Positions 1 to 12,600 of a stretch of DNA of 64,000 nucleotides are shown one piece after another. The position numbers and the translations under genes are program-made. This DNA is from Larimichthys crocea. Its lineage: Eukaryota > Chordata > Actinopteri > Sciaenidae. The stretch covers positions 3,430,701-3,494,700 of the forward strand of contig NC_040016.1 in the NCBI RefSeq assembly GCF_000972845.2, written 5' to 3'. How positions within the stretch are numbered: position 1 is the first letter of the stretch; every line of letters starts with the position of its first letter. The notes below the pieces were generated by a model, which was not told where the DNA came from, made no database searches, and saw only the letters and a list, made by a program, of their open reading frames with translations.

Positions 1-253
1 GCTGAGAGTGAAGTAGGAGGCATCTTTTTAAGATTTTAACAAGGTAATTAAAATAGTCTTAATGTCCAGGTTAGCTTTACAGTACCAATCTATCTTCTAA
101 TTATTGACCATTTCCTTTTTCGTTTGTTGAAATCATCTAATCAGTAAGTTATATCAGCACTGATACCTGGTAGACAACCTGACAGAGACTAGATTAGATC
201 CATAAAACACAGCTGCCTCGGCACAAGCTGGATTGTTATGGTAGTAGAAGTGG
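1..253. other. No recognisable feature
   Basis: AT-rich sequence with no coding frame or repeat I can identify. Confidence 0.5.
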
Positions 254-735
254 GGAGGAACAGGAGAAGGACCCAAATGCAGGTAGGTGTGCGTCAACAA
301 AAACTTTTATTAACCAAAAAGCAGCTGGGAAAAAACAGGCAAACACACAAACAAAAGACTCGCAGCTGGGAAAAAACAGGCAAACACACAAACAAAAGAC
401 TCAAAGAAAGAGGAAAATTATCCAGAAGCATAAGAAACGGGGCCAGATACCACAAACACATAACCACAAGAAACAACATGAAACCATGAACGGACAGACA
501 AGAAAACAAAGGAAACACAGGAACTAAATAGACAAGACTAATCAGACACAGGTAAAACAAATCAAGGGCAGGTGCAAAATCAAAAAGGGCGGGAAACAAG
601 CCAGGAAGTAGAAGACAAGACAGACAGTGGAACTACAAAAATAAAACAGGAAACACAGAAACAAACTCAAAACTGTAACTACAAAATAAAACAGGAAACA
701 CAAAGAAACTCAAAACTATAATAACAAGAAGGTAT
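254..735. repeat. Dispersed repeat, A/C-rich
   Basis: GGACCCAAATGCAGG followed by a long CA- and AAC-rich tract with repeats of AAATAAAACAGGAAACACA resembles an abundant fish interspersed element of DNA-transposon type. I cannot name the family. No coding frame of merit. Confidence 0.5.
321..402. repeat. Exact 41-bp tandem duplication
   Basis: 321-361 and 362-402 are identical (begin GCAGCTGGGAAAAAACAGGC). The match stops exactly at both outer edges. Confidence 0.95.
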
Positions 736-1891
736 GTAATCATAATTAAGCAGAAGCACTATGGAGAATAAATTTTATGATCCAAGCATTAATCTGATTA
801 TTGTGTGGTTAGGATTTTACAGCCAGCGTTGTACACCATAGACAATCTGGAGTAAAAATGAAATATTAACACAAGAAGCAGACAGACAGGCGTGGCATGT
901 GTCAGGCATTTTATTTCCTTCTGATCATGGCCTTATCTGATCTCATACATAAATCATGCTTTTCATATGGCAGCACCAAACTCTGCTTATACAATTTATG
1001 CAGATATGACATACATATAAATAAATGTATTCACAAAACAGGAAATGTGTTGCCAGACAGTTCATTTTATGGTGATACTGCATGGTAATTCATAGTCATT
1101 TATGGTCAAAGCCTATGTACATTCACATAAAGAAAAGGTAAAATAAATATTTTCATATAAAATAAAGCATATAGAATGACACTTCAATAATACATTTAAC
1201 TACCAAACTAATTTAAGATGTGTAAAATGTGTAAAATAAGATAAATACACTTCAATATCATAATAATCCCTTCATTTATGACACCTGAGAAAAACAGACT
1301 GAACTAATCTCTGACATTCACGATGAGAAGTGCATTTACCAGTTGCGACTGTTTGTAAGATACAAATCGTTTACTTCCCCATACCTTTAGAAATCACTTC
1401 ATACTTGTATAGTGACTGTGAAATTCCGTTTGGCTGAAGTGTGCACATTATCAAACCAGACACTGAAATAGCACCACATACAGACAGGCTTATAAAAGCA
1501 AACATGGCTTATTATTCAGTTGTACATACAGTATGTACCCTACACACACAGACAGGCTGTAATAAAAGTCTGTGTCACCTTGACTGTGTGATTTCTTCCT
1601 GTTCTTGCTCACAAAAGAGATACAAAGACATACATATACACAAAAAGTACCCTGATACTGTCACACACAAAAAACAAAGTCAGAATGCTCTAAACAGGAG
1701 CACATACACACTATGTACAGTTTGGACAGATGCAAACAAAGACAGAGAGAAGAACGTGAGGTACACAAGGCAATGGTTTACAGGCAGCATCTGGACAGAA
1801 ATCATGCAGCAGGGCCCTGTGAGCTCTGCAGTTTGAGAGGTGTCTCCAGGGTCTGACCAGTGCATTATATCTCCGGAGTATCTACTGGAAT
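736..1891. other. Sequence beyond the putative 3' UTR
   Basis: AT-rich with CACA-type low complexity. ORFs here (for example 1,441-1,836 plus) have no motif or homology I recognise. Confidence 0.5.
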
Positions 1892-3537
1892 TTTATTGGC
1901 CTGAGGTGAAGTCTTTGTTTCAAGTTGCACCAGATAAGATAACCTGCCTGCTCTGTAAAAGCTAAAAGTTAATGGCTTTCTCTGGTCACTGCACGCTACC
2001 TGAGAGATATGCAAGAACTCAGAGGAATTAAGCTCTCTCTGATGTCTGGCAGCATAATCTCTACAGTTCTTGTATCCTGCAGCATTTTCCTTGTGTGTGA
2101 TGTGTTCCAGTGTTTGTGTATGTACTTGTGTGTTATACTGTGGTGTGTTTCTGTATGGGCAAACATCTTGCTTCCTGCCTGGAAGTCTGGCCAATAAATC
2201 CCTTTCTTGACATACTCACACATTCTTTGAAAACTTAAAAAAAAAAAAAACATTACTATCCTAACCCTTCTCTGCCCCATAGTTGCTCTCCCATACCTCC
2301 CATCCTCCTTTTGCAAAGAGGTTACATAACATTAACATATTTAACTTTAAACTCAAACAAAATCATGAATGGATCTTTGAAATCTAAACATATATAAAAC
2401 GATACTGATGCTGATGTATGGGTTCATAAAAATGTTCATATATTACATTTTACTGGAAAAAAAGAGAGCACATGCTGCCAGAAAACTGCTTCATCTTATA
2501 TTTTGTACTAAATTAAATAAACTGAACTGACTTCATCCCTGGAGTGCCCTATTTACATTCAGTTAAACGTATTTTATGAATGCAGGTGTGGTCGTCATGG
2601 CAGCAACACCTGGCTTTTTCCTGCATGTTTTGTTGTTGCACCTGATCCTGGTACTTCCACTTAATGAGAATGTACCACAGTTCACAAACCTGCATTTTGC
2701 TCACTCCTGTCCAGCTGGATGAAGACTTACAGCTGCAGTTAACAGCTGGAGAGATGCAGTTGGGGCAGCCTGACCACAGTCCAGTTGCCCCACAACTTGG
2801 AACTGGAAGGATCTCTGGACACTGGAGTGGAGTGTTTCACTCAACTAAAAAACCTAAACAAGCTGCCCAATTGCACAAAGGCTAAAGCAGGACTGGTTGG
2901 GCATCTGTACAAGCGATACTCGACTGATTGGAGGTCCATCACAACAAGAACATTATCGAAATAAACACAACCTGCTGAATTGGTTTAAAAAGGAACATAT
3001 GGCTGTAACACATGCACCGCAGAGTAATGAAATGAATGAAAAATTGGAAGGCACATTCTGGCAAAAATCTCATAAACGTGTGCGGTGTTTGTTCTTGACA
3101 ACAAAACAGTTCCCTTATATTACATTACAAAAATAAATGGAGAGTACAATAAATAAGACATTTTTTTTTATCCTGCTATGTACAGTATTTACAGCAGATT
3201 CATATACAATATACACACATGGGAGTAAAAGAGATTGTGTGAAGGACGGTTGGCTTTAGCACCAAAAAAGAGGGATGTCTTGATGAATGGAAATAGATGC
3301 TAAAAAAGACATGCAGACACTCAGTCAGTTACACATTAAAAACTTACTAAAATACAGGAAAATTATAATTATTTACTGTCTTTATGTGTGTCAAAGACAG
3401 TAAATAATTACAAATTTAACTAGTTGTGGTGTAAAGGTCTCATCAATTTGGGAATTGCAGCCTCCAGTGCCTTTTATAGATTAAATTAAAGTATTGATGT
3501 CATATTTAGAAAGCATCCCTCACCTGCTTGATTCATG
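1892..3537 (-). other. adamts9: Putative adamts9 3' UTR
   Basis: Sequence directly 3' of the stop. The only AATAAA hexamer I found on the transcript strand before 1,850 is at 1,892-1,897, giving a UTR near 1.65 kb. The stretch is AT-rich, has no recognisable coding exon and carries the hairpin at 3,366-3,410. Extent is inference. Confidence 0.35.
3366..3410. repeat. Perfect 18-bp inverted repeat with 9-nt loop, in 3' UTR
   Basis: Arms 3,366-3,383 and 3,393-3,410 are exact reverse complements (left arm TAATTATTTACTGTCTTT); the loop is ATGTGTGTC. It begins about 128 nt after the stop codon, so it would form an RNA hairpin in the mature message. The stem is shorter than a usual pre-miRNA. Confidence 0.75.
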
Positions 3538-3633
3538 TTAAATGTATTCCACCGTCACAGGAAGGCTGGAGCCAGAGGATGGTGTGCATTTACCACAGTA
3601 GCCTCCACACAATCCTGACACTCTGCTGCCACC
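3538..3633 (-). CDS. adamts9: adamts9 exon 39: last coding exon and stop
   Basis: Residues 1915-1945 plus [23 protein letters not shown], then [19 protein letters not shown] is the conserved end of ADAMTS9. Too short for ORF scans. Confidence 0.93.
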   Translation of the reverse strand, partial: GGSRVSGLCGGYCGKCTPSSGSSLPVTVEYI

Positions 3634-6600
3634 CTGTGGACACAAGATGAATGTCATCAGTTGCATGTTATTGTCCAGTGTGTACGATTTAGGGGGCTCT
3701 ATTTGCTGAATGTGGCAGAAATGGAATATAACATGCGTTAGTGTATAATCATCTGAAAATAAGCACTGTTATGTTACTTTAGAATGAGCCGATGCTCACA
3801 ATAGACAAACTAAACACTGGCTCTTAGTAGGGTCTTTCACCTTCTTGCATGTTTGCCAGCCACCTTAGTTTCTCCTTCATACTATGAAGAATGGGGTAAG
3901 GGAGCGGCAATCAGCATCTACACTGCTAGATGCCATTAAAGCCACACACTGGTCCTTTAAGTGAACATTAGTACATTTTGAATATAATCAAACAGATTAA
4001 ACAGTTGAATATGAATGTGTCCTGTGCTGAAGAAACCTTTTGTCAAAGTATTTTCCCATGTCACTGATCTGAACTATCAGTGTAAAACTGTTAGTGTTAG
4101 TTTGAAGGACCTGCTAAGAAAAAAGGCCCGACATTGAATGAATTGTTTGTGCTACTTTCAAGTAGTTTGAGAATTTCATCACATTCAAAGGTATTTGTGG
4201 CAGGTTTGTTTTGGTGGCCAGTAAATTAGCATTGCCTTTTCAAAAAGCACACAAAGACTGAGGCCCACCAGGCAGGTTGTCACCAGGTATGAATTGAGTA
4301 ATCACTCTCAGCAACAAGCAGGAAATACAAGCTAATTAATCACCAAACACTTCACTAGCATCATTTACATGCAAACATCTCAAAACAAAGGGGAAATTAC
4401 AGCAGACGAATACACCGAAAGCACTATCCCACGACATGAAAGCCACAGCATGAGGTGAGTGGTTTGTCTGATCTCCTCTGGAGTGCTCTCTCTGTCCCAC
4501 TGTCACAACCTGGCTTTATTTAAACTGCCTGGAGTGCCCAGGGTTGGCTGGCTATGGATATCAGACTGTGAACACGTTTTGGCACCACAACTGCCTCCTG
4601 TTTTCGCCTTGCCAAAACACTCTCAAACTTGATCACCATTTCAAAAGCAGAGGGTGGGACTGTAGGAGGAGGGCATTTGAGAGTGCAGCTGCCCAATAAG
4701 GGTCCATTCCCAGTGAATTTATGGGGAGAAGTGGAGCTGGGAATACAGAACCCACTTGGGACTATGCCCGCTCAGAGCTCAGTCCAGAGGACATGCAGAG
4801 AGGAGAAGTAGGAGTAGGGAGGGTGGCAAGAAGGGAGCATAAGAAGTAACAGAACAGAAGACAAGGCAGGAAAAAGTTACACATAGATACATTTAAACTG
4901 AATACATAGGGATTGTAATGGTTTAAAATGGTTTAAGACTGTCCAGTTTAAGATTGTAATGGTTTAAAATGGTTTAAGACTGTCCAGTTTAAGTTTTTCC
5001 AGAATATAGACATGAACATTCTGCCAATACCTGTGATTTTTGAACATCAGCCACTGCGTAGTTGCCCTGAGAGATCCATGAGGTCTCTTCAGCCACTTTA
5101 AAACCTGTACCTGAGAGGTTGATCCTGAACCGCCCCTGAAAGAAGAGATAGACACACACAGAGAAAATGATGCATTAGACATTACTAACTCTCACCGTGT
5201 GCTTTAATTAAAAAAGACTTTAATGTGTCTGATTTACCACAAGTAGCAGCAAGAAGGACTTAAAGGGTCTAAAGAAAGTGACAGGCTCAACTCAAATACT
5301 TTCTTTAGAGGGTTTTCAAAGTAGAATAAATGCAAACTGAATCATACGCAGCAAGGGATTTACACAAAATGACTAATAGAAGTCAGAATGACTGCACAGC
5401 AGTAAATACAATCATCGATGATTAAAACACAATGAAGCCTAAATGTTTGTTTCCAATGTGGCACTCCAACAATCGACAAATGAGACAAAAACACACAAAG
5501 CATGCAATTAACTGCAACTTATGTGCTAATAAGTTCATTAATATGCTCATTCCAGAGGTCTGCAGTTTGTTTGGATGTTACTCATTCCAGTTTGCTGCTG
5601 TTAGTGACTGGAACAAGATGTTAAAACTTTACACCTTCATTACATTAGCCTGCTCAAAGAACTCATGACAAGGCCAGGTTGTAATTGAAAACTGGCATAT
5701 CTGGTTAATTGGATGTAACGTGTTCCAAGTTCTCATCATAAAAAGTCTGTTTATATAGATTCATATCAAATAATGTACAGTCAAACATCAATTTGTCAAC
5801 ATCAAGTAAAATAGATTATCCACAGACAATGGGGCAGTAATTTAATTAGCTTGCTAGAGATAGTTATATAAGTAGACCCAGACCATTCAATCTAAGGATT
5901 GTATGGATACATGAGACCTGCCAAGGTGCTGGATATTTTTAGAATAAATGAATCACTGTTGTTCTCACCTGTGGACATCGTGCAGCACTGTAGCAGTCAC
6001 CAGCTGTACCAAATGGAATATTCTTGCCTTCACGGGTGAAAGCAAACTGCCAGTCTGTAGCTGAACAACAAGATAAACCAACAAGCTCATCAGGTAAGAT
6101 GTGACAAATACTTGGAAATGTGTATCCTAAAATTTGTTGCTGTGGGGACCTCAGATGAACTTTTATAATGATAGCTCACATCTGCCATAATGAGCAAGCC
6201 TTGTGCTAATAACTGGTCTAAATCTAGCCTTAGTTTTAGGGTCAGCCTAATATCAGTATAATTTCATCTACTTAGAGCAGTTCCATTTAATCCCCTCAAG
6301 CCTTGTAATTGCGTGTTGCTTAAACAAACCTTTAAGACATCTTGAGCCCATTAACCCTCGTGAGCACGGACATAATTAAATGGCAAAGGAAGTTCTTATT
6401 TGAGAGTAATGTGGAGTTTACACTGGCACAGGATGCTGTTATGTGTGTGTGTTTGTGTGTGCTATCTGATTTCTGTGTGTGTATGAGCCACTCACTGATG
6501 ATGTTCATCTTGCTGAGGTCCAGGCGGACTTTGGAGAAGGTGGTAATGCCAGCAGCGGTGTAGTCTCTCCGACAGTCACAATCCTCTCTTCTGGAGTCAT

Positions 6601-9600
6601 TAGGTGGACACTGGGTGGGGTCGTTGAGCCTGGGAAGAATACACACACACACACAAACACGAGATACCTTAGCTCAACTTTACATTTATACTATTGGAAT
6701 TTCTTCATTTACAGAGAAAACACACTGCACGCTGTCAGTTGGATTTTGTAATGAAACAGACTGCTCTCATGGTTATCCCGTTGGCTGTTTACCTGAAGCC
6801 AAAGATCTCTGAAAAATTCTCCCCCTCTCCCGTCGTCAAGGTGATGTACTCCTGTGGAGCCTCTGTCTGCATTCCTGCACAGTAGACCTGAGGAGAAAAA
6901 GGTGGAGGAGGGAACCAAGGGTGAAGGAAAGGGGTGGAGGTGATAGGATTAGGAAAGGAAGGACAATAAAGGTGGTGAGGAGGTGAGGAAGATGACAGTT
7001 GTAAGCCCCAACAAACAGAAGCTAGCGTCATTTTGAAGGATGTCCAAAAAGTTCCTATGACATCTATTTGCAACCTTGGGCACCGATGCAAAAAGTATCC
7101 CTAAACACAAGCTAGTAGAGATGAATTTTAAGCATTTCATACTGATAAAGGCACATAAGCAGTCAAACAAACACTGCAGCAAAATGTTCTGTTGAAGTCA
7201 TCTGAAATGTCAGGAGAGACCAACTTTTCAACTGTCCCTCTCTCCTTGTAAATAAAAAGCTGTTATGGCTTCACAACTTGCACTTTGTGCATTTGTGAGG
7301 TAATAAGATCATATAAACTTACCTTGACTGCTTTTCCTTGAATACTGAGAACGTGTTCACTGTCTGGTAGGGGGCCATTCATGCTCTGGACGTCTTGGCA
7401 GCTGGAAGGCAAATGGCCTTGGAGACATAAAATAAATATATTATAAAATAAGTAGGTATACAGTAGCGTACCATAACAGTAGTGTATTATGCAAAGATTT
7501 AACCCAGGACAGGCGCTCAGGCTGTATACACACACATGTGCACGCATGCACACAAAAATTTCAGGAGTTAAGTCAAGTGTGACAAATCGCTGCATTGAAT
7601 CAAAGAAAACCAAAAGCCACTCACTCTTTGAAGTCCCATCCTACCATAGGGAAGTAAATACACTGGACAGTGAATCTTTGATGTTTGCCTCGGATCATAA
7701 ATATCTCACTCCAGGCCAAGTCTCTGAGATGACCGGATCGAGTCAAGCCATAGCTAATACTGGCTTTCACTTGGCCTGTACGTAACCCTGGTAGTCTTGC
7801 AGCACTTTTCTTGTAGTACTCACAACTTGGATTTCTGCAGACTTTTCTGGCCTCTGGCATGTCATCTTGAGAACACCTATTGCTTTCCTGACCATCCGCT
7901 GCCACACATTGCACTGTCCTCTCCATCACTCCATCACCACAGCTCGCTGAACACTGGAGGGGAGGAAGAGAACCATGACCGTGTGAAAATAAAACTTGTG
8001 GATGACAGTCTGTCAGCAGTTTTCATCTTCAAAGTGGTCCCTTATATAACACAGGATGAAGCCAAAGCTATATCAAAAACCAGCAAAAGTGGCCTCATTC
8101 ATGTTAAAGAAAAGCTTAACACTATAATTATAATAAACAATAACTTGTTAAATAATTTAATTAACTTAATGAAAAAATATTCAACATAAATGGTCTTTTT
8201 ATGAGATTAAAACTGTAGTTTCCAACTAAGTTTTGTGCAAATTTCCTAAAGATTTCTGCTAAATGAATTGGATGTTTTCGTCCACTAATGTTATGTGAAT
8301 ATTAGAAGTTGACTGTGTTGAGATAGCTGGTGGAGCTGGTGCTAAATCTCCACTTAAGTGCCATAAACAGTTGTAAAGGGAAAGGGCCCAATAAGATGGT
8401 GTAATTAAAACAGCCTATGTCAATTCTCAAATGCTGCTTTTAGTGACAAAAAACTAGAGACGACTATTTAAACATGAATTTATAACCTCACAATCAGACC
8501 TTCAGCTTTTCTTCACAAGATCTTATGGTTATATTTTAGGAAACTAAGTCTACAAACATGAGCGTTCCATCTTGACAATAAACTGATAAATTAGTAGACA
8601 ACATTTACAATCATGGACTCACCAGTCCCCAGATTCCAGCTCTCCACTCCTGTGATGGTGGGCATGGGTCCAGATTACAAGGCATGTAGCTCTCAGGGGG
8701 GGTCCCAGGGCAGTTGGACAAAGACTGATGGTTGTACTCATAGCTGTCATTCTCTGCATGCACCTCGCTGCAAGAGATCAGACGCTGGCGGTAGCCCTGG
8801 CCACAGCTGGCTGAGCACTGGAGGAGGGAATAAATCACATGTATGCTATAGCAGTATTCCACACAGGAAACACGGGTCATTCTGTACCACTGTATTTGAA
8901 GATGGTGATAACCATAAATGTTCTTTTTGATTAAGTATTGCCTACTCAGAGCAAACTGACTTTTCACAATTCAGAGTTCAAATGCCTTTGCATGGGTCGG
9001 CAACCCATGCGGCTCTTTGATCCCTCTGATCTGACTCCCTGTGACTTTTGAAAAAAATTTTTGACTATTAAATTAAAATGTATTGTAGCGTCCAGCCGGA
9101 CTCGTGAGGAATAATGAGGCGTTATTTGGCCAACCTGCTTTTATTGCCAAACTGTTTTGTTACAGAACTGGGTTATTGTCGGCCATAACCACGCCAAACG
9201 ACATAACAGGACCCACACATCAGAATCACTCACGCCGTACTCCATCCACTCTTGCTTACACAGAACTCAACATCGTAACACTGTAACATTACTGCAGGGT
9301 CGCTACAGTATCTTGTTGGACTTTTCTTGTATTTGTTCGTTTTTGAAAATGTAATTCTAAATATAAAGATTATGGTGATATTTACGACAGAGTATTAGGG
9401 CCACATTAAATAAAAAACAAATTGGAATTAATTATGAGATTAAAGTCATTACTAAATATGGCGAGAATTAATTACGAGATTAAAGTCGTTATTAAATATG
9501 GCGAGAACTAATTACGAGAATAAAGTCGTAAATATTCTATCCTGTTGTTTTAGAGGAGGACAGTTGTTAAAATGAGGGCCGTGGAGCATTTCGTGGAATT

Positions 9601-12600
9601 GTACTTTAGCATATGTAGGAGACAGATTAGAAATTTTCTGTGTTCATGAGTGTTGTACACATTTGTGCCAGTAGGTGGCAGTATCTATTTAGGCCATTGT
9701 TTGAATCTATATAGGTAGGTGGGTTAATCAGCGCAGGGGCACACGCTAGGGAATCCATACGGATTTTGACTGTGCCATGGCGTGTAACGCCGCAGGTCAG
9801 AATTGTGTGTTATTGTGAAAGTGAGTACTTTTGAGTCGGCTGTGTGTAGCCTTATAAACCTGCAACATATGATCAGTAATGCTTGGACATTGGCTGTGTT
9901 ATGCATTTAAACCTGCATGCACCTACACCTACACTGGCACGCATACAATTCCTTTAAACCACCAGCATGCGCGGATAGTGACAAAGGGCCACTATAGCAT
10001 AGGCTTCACAAACAAGGAGATACTTAATCTTTTGGCACATCGGCATCACATAGTTACGACGGAGTATTAGGGCCATATTTAATAATGACTTTAATCTCGT
10101 AATTAATTCCATTTTTTTTTATTTAAATGTGGCCCCAATACTCCGTCGTAGATATTGTTACATTTAATAAACATATTAAAAATAAATTTTTGGCTATGCG
10201 TGCGCATTCTTGAACTTACAGAACTGTTCGAACCTAGACAGTAGCTACGTTCCAACCAGACTGCAGGTAGCTAGGGCTAACTATGAAGAATTAGAAAACA
10301 AAAGTGTCTGACCCCCCGCAGCGACCAATTTCTTAACCTTTTCGAACCCCAGGTAGGCCAACTATGGAGAATTCTAAGAAAAGAAAAGTGTCTGAAGAAA
10401 ACAGAAGTTTCAATGCTACGTGGGCAGATTCATATGCTTTCACTGCTGACGAGACTGGTTTACCAGTATGCTTAATATGTAATGAAAAACTAGCCAACAA
10501 CAAAAAATCTAACGTAGCAAGACATTTCCAGAACAAACACGCAGCCTTTGCTCAGAAATATCCGGAGGCCGTTTCGGAACTGATGCGGAAGGTTGATCTG
10601 AGCAAAAATCATTTCAAGAAGTGGATGAAATCTGCAAGTTCAAGTACATATGCTAGCTTTGTAGCCTAATTTCGTTTTCTCTCTCTGCAGTCCTTCATTA
10701 AATGTAATAATAAAAAAACGTTGCATGCCGTGTCATTTTAAATGTCAAAAGGGTTTTGCGGCTCCCGGTGCTTTCTTTACGGTGAGAAACGGGTCCAAAT
10801 GGCTCTTTGAGTGGTAAAGGTTGCCGACCCCTGCCTTAGTGGGACAACATTGGCACACTGCTTCTTTGGCTCTCACCTCAGTCCACTCTCCTGTGATCCA
10901 GATTAACTCACAGGCTTGGGTGTTACAGCTCTCTATGTCTGGAGGTCTGATCTGGTTCACACAGTACATCTCGTGGGCCTCCTGCTGGTTGTGGTCCACA
11001 CACTGCAAGGCTCGCCGCCGGTGGCCCACTCCACATGTTTTACTGCACTGTAGCGGAGATAAGACAATGGCAAAATCGTGGATTAGGAGAAACAAAAACA
11101 TTACAAACAAAAGTTATCTGTGTAGCTACAAACATGCCTGTGAAACTAGGAGGTTTATATGGATTCTCAATAATCATCAGTCTAAAGAAAAACAGGAGGA
11201 TGAACAGTCTGAGAGCAGCACAACATGGGAGACAGCGTTAAGATGTCAAAACAGTAGATAAGAGCTGGGAGGAAAGCACTTTGTTGTTGAGTAAAAGAAC
11301 CTGAGCTAAGGAAATGCCAAGTTCTGAGAGGAACTCTGACTACTGAAGCTATTTACAGTCCACGCCAAAATTGTGCCTGAAAGATCAGAGCCTAAATACA
11401 CCAGCAGTAAATGACTGCATAAAGTCTTGCTTTAAAACTATCTAAGACTAAGATCATATTACAGTCATTGCTTTTAAGAAATGCATGAGCTGTTCTTTTA
11501 GTGGCAGACACCCATCATATTGATGTATTATGGATGAATCATGTGCAGTACACCTGTGTTTGACCCACTCATACTACTCTCTCATATCTCAGATAAACAA
11601 TTTAGGGTAGGATTAGATTTAAAGTAGTGGAAAATAGCTATCCTTAAGACTGCATGAAGCCATGAAACGCCCAGTGATGCGGCAAGTTGTTGTTTTTATG
11701 TTTCTGCATGTTTATGGACTAAAATATCTATATGTAGGATATCTCAGCCTTGAGGTGCTGGTCAATGTTTTTTAAAAACTTTAGACAAAGCAAAGCTAGC
11801 TGCTCTTTTTCACGGTGTTTATGCTAAGCTACGCTAAGCTAAGCGTATAACATATAGACATGAGGCAGTCTCATCTAAATCTCATCAAGAAAATGTTTTT
11901 CCTAAAGTTCCGACTATTCCTTTAAAATGGTTAGAATAAAGATTCACGGCAGCCCACCCACTTGACTTTTCCAGGCCCATAAAATGTTTTTAATGGTGGT
12001 TTAAAAAGCAGTGTCCTTCGATGAAGTGTTTATCCGAGTTCAAAGCCATGGAACCACCTGGACCTTGGGGTCTTTCTACATCCAGACCCATGTACTAACT
12101 CAACTGTTACGACATTCAAAGTTGCGGGAATCGTAATTTAAGCACTAAACATTTTAGCAAGGGCTTAGAGAGGATTCCAGTTGCGTCAGAAACACTCTCC
12201 AACTCGACTCCAGCTGGTCTTCATCACTCTTAATATGCTGAACAATGTCAAACAACTGAAATACTTGGAACTGCTATTGTGAGCTGTGCTGCTGCACTAT
12301 GCAGGAATGAAACTAAGACAGTGAGCCAATGTAAGAGCATAAAACACATAGATGTGTTAACCCCTGCCAGGTAAACCGTTGTAATTATTTCCAGCTGTTA
12401 ATTAGGAGGGAGCTCCAAATACTTCTCCTGACTAAATCTTTCTGAGAAGACATTTCATGCTGCTCATTGACCCAGATTCAACATCACTTGAATAGTGAAG
12501 AAGAATCTCCAGCTGCAGCTGCCTCCTCTAATAACCTCAGCTCTCAACAAGGATCTGTAGCCTCTAGCCTAGATTGCTGAATGTTACTCAGCAGGAATGC

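Larger units (their letters stand above)
5136..8622. other. Introns 32-37 between GON and last TSR exons
   Basis: The non-exon parts of this stretch (5,136-5,968, 6,061-6,495, 6,888-7,322, 7,418-7,823, 7,954-8,622) show no gene or clear repeat apart from short CA and GT runs near 6,440-6,480 and 6,640-6,660. Confidence 0.5.
8991..10833 (+). mobile_element. hAT-family DNA transposon remnant in intron 31
   Basis: Left end CATGGGTCGGCAACC and right end GGTTGCCGACCCCTG are imperfect terminal inverted repeats of the CAGGGGTCGGCAACC type, with subterminal GCGGCTCTTTGAT and GGCTCTTTGAGTGG wording typical of this group. Carries a BED-finger frame (10,364-10,669) but no catalytic domain, and hosts two nested insertions. 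A target duplication is unclear: 8,983-8,990 and 10,832-10,839 match 7 of 8 but overlap the element end. Confidence 0.8.

Noticed and set aside
1441..1836. 131-codon plus-strand ORF as a gene downstream of adamts9
   Set aside because: Low-complexity CACA-rich composition, no motif, no splice partners.
8983..10841. A clean 8-bp target duplication for the hAT element
   Set aside because: The best match (TGCCTTTG and TGCCTTAG) overlaps the last two bases of the right end, so the exact termini or duplication cannot be settled.
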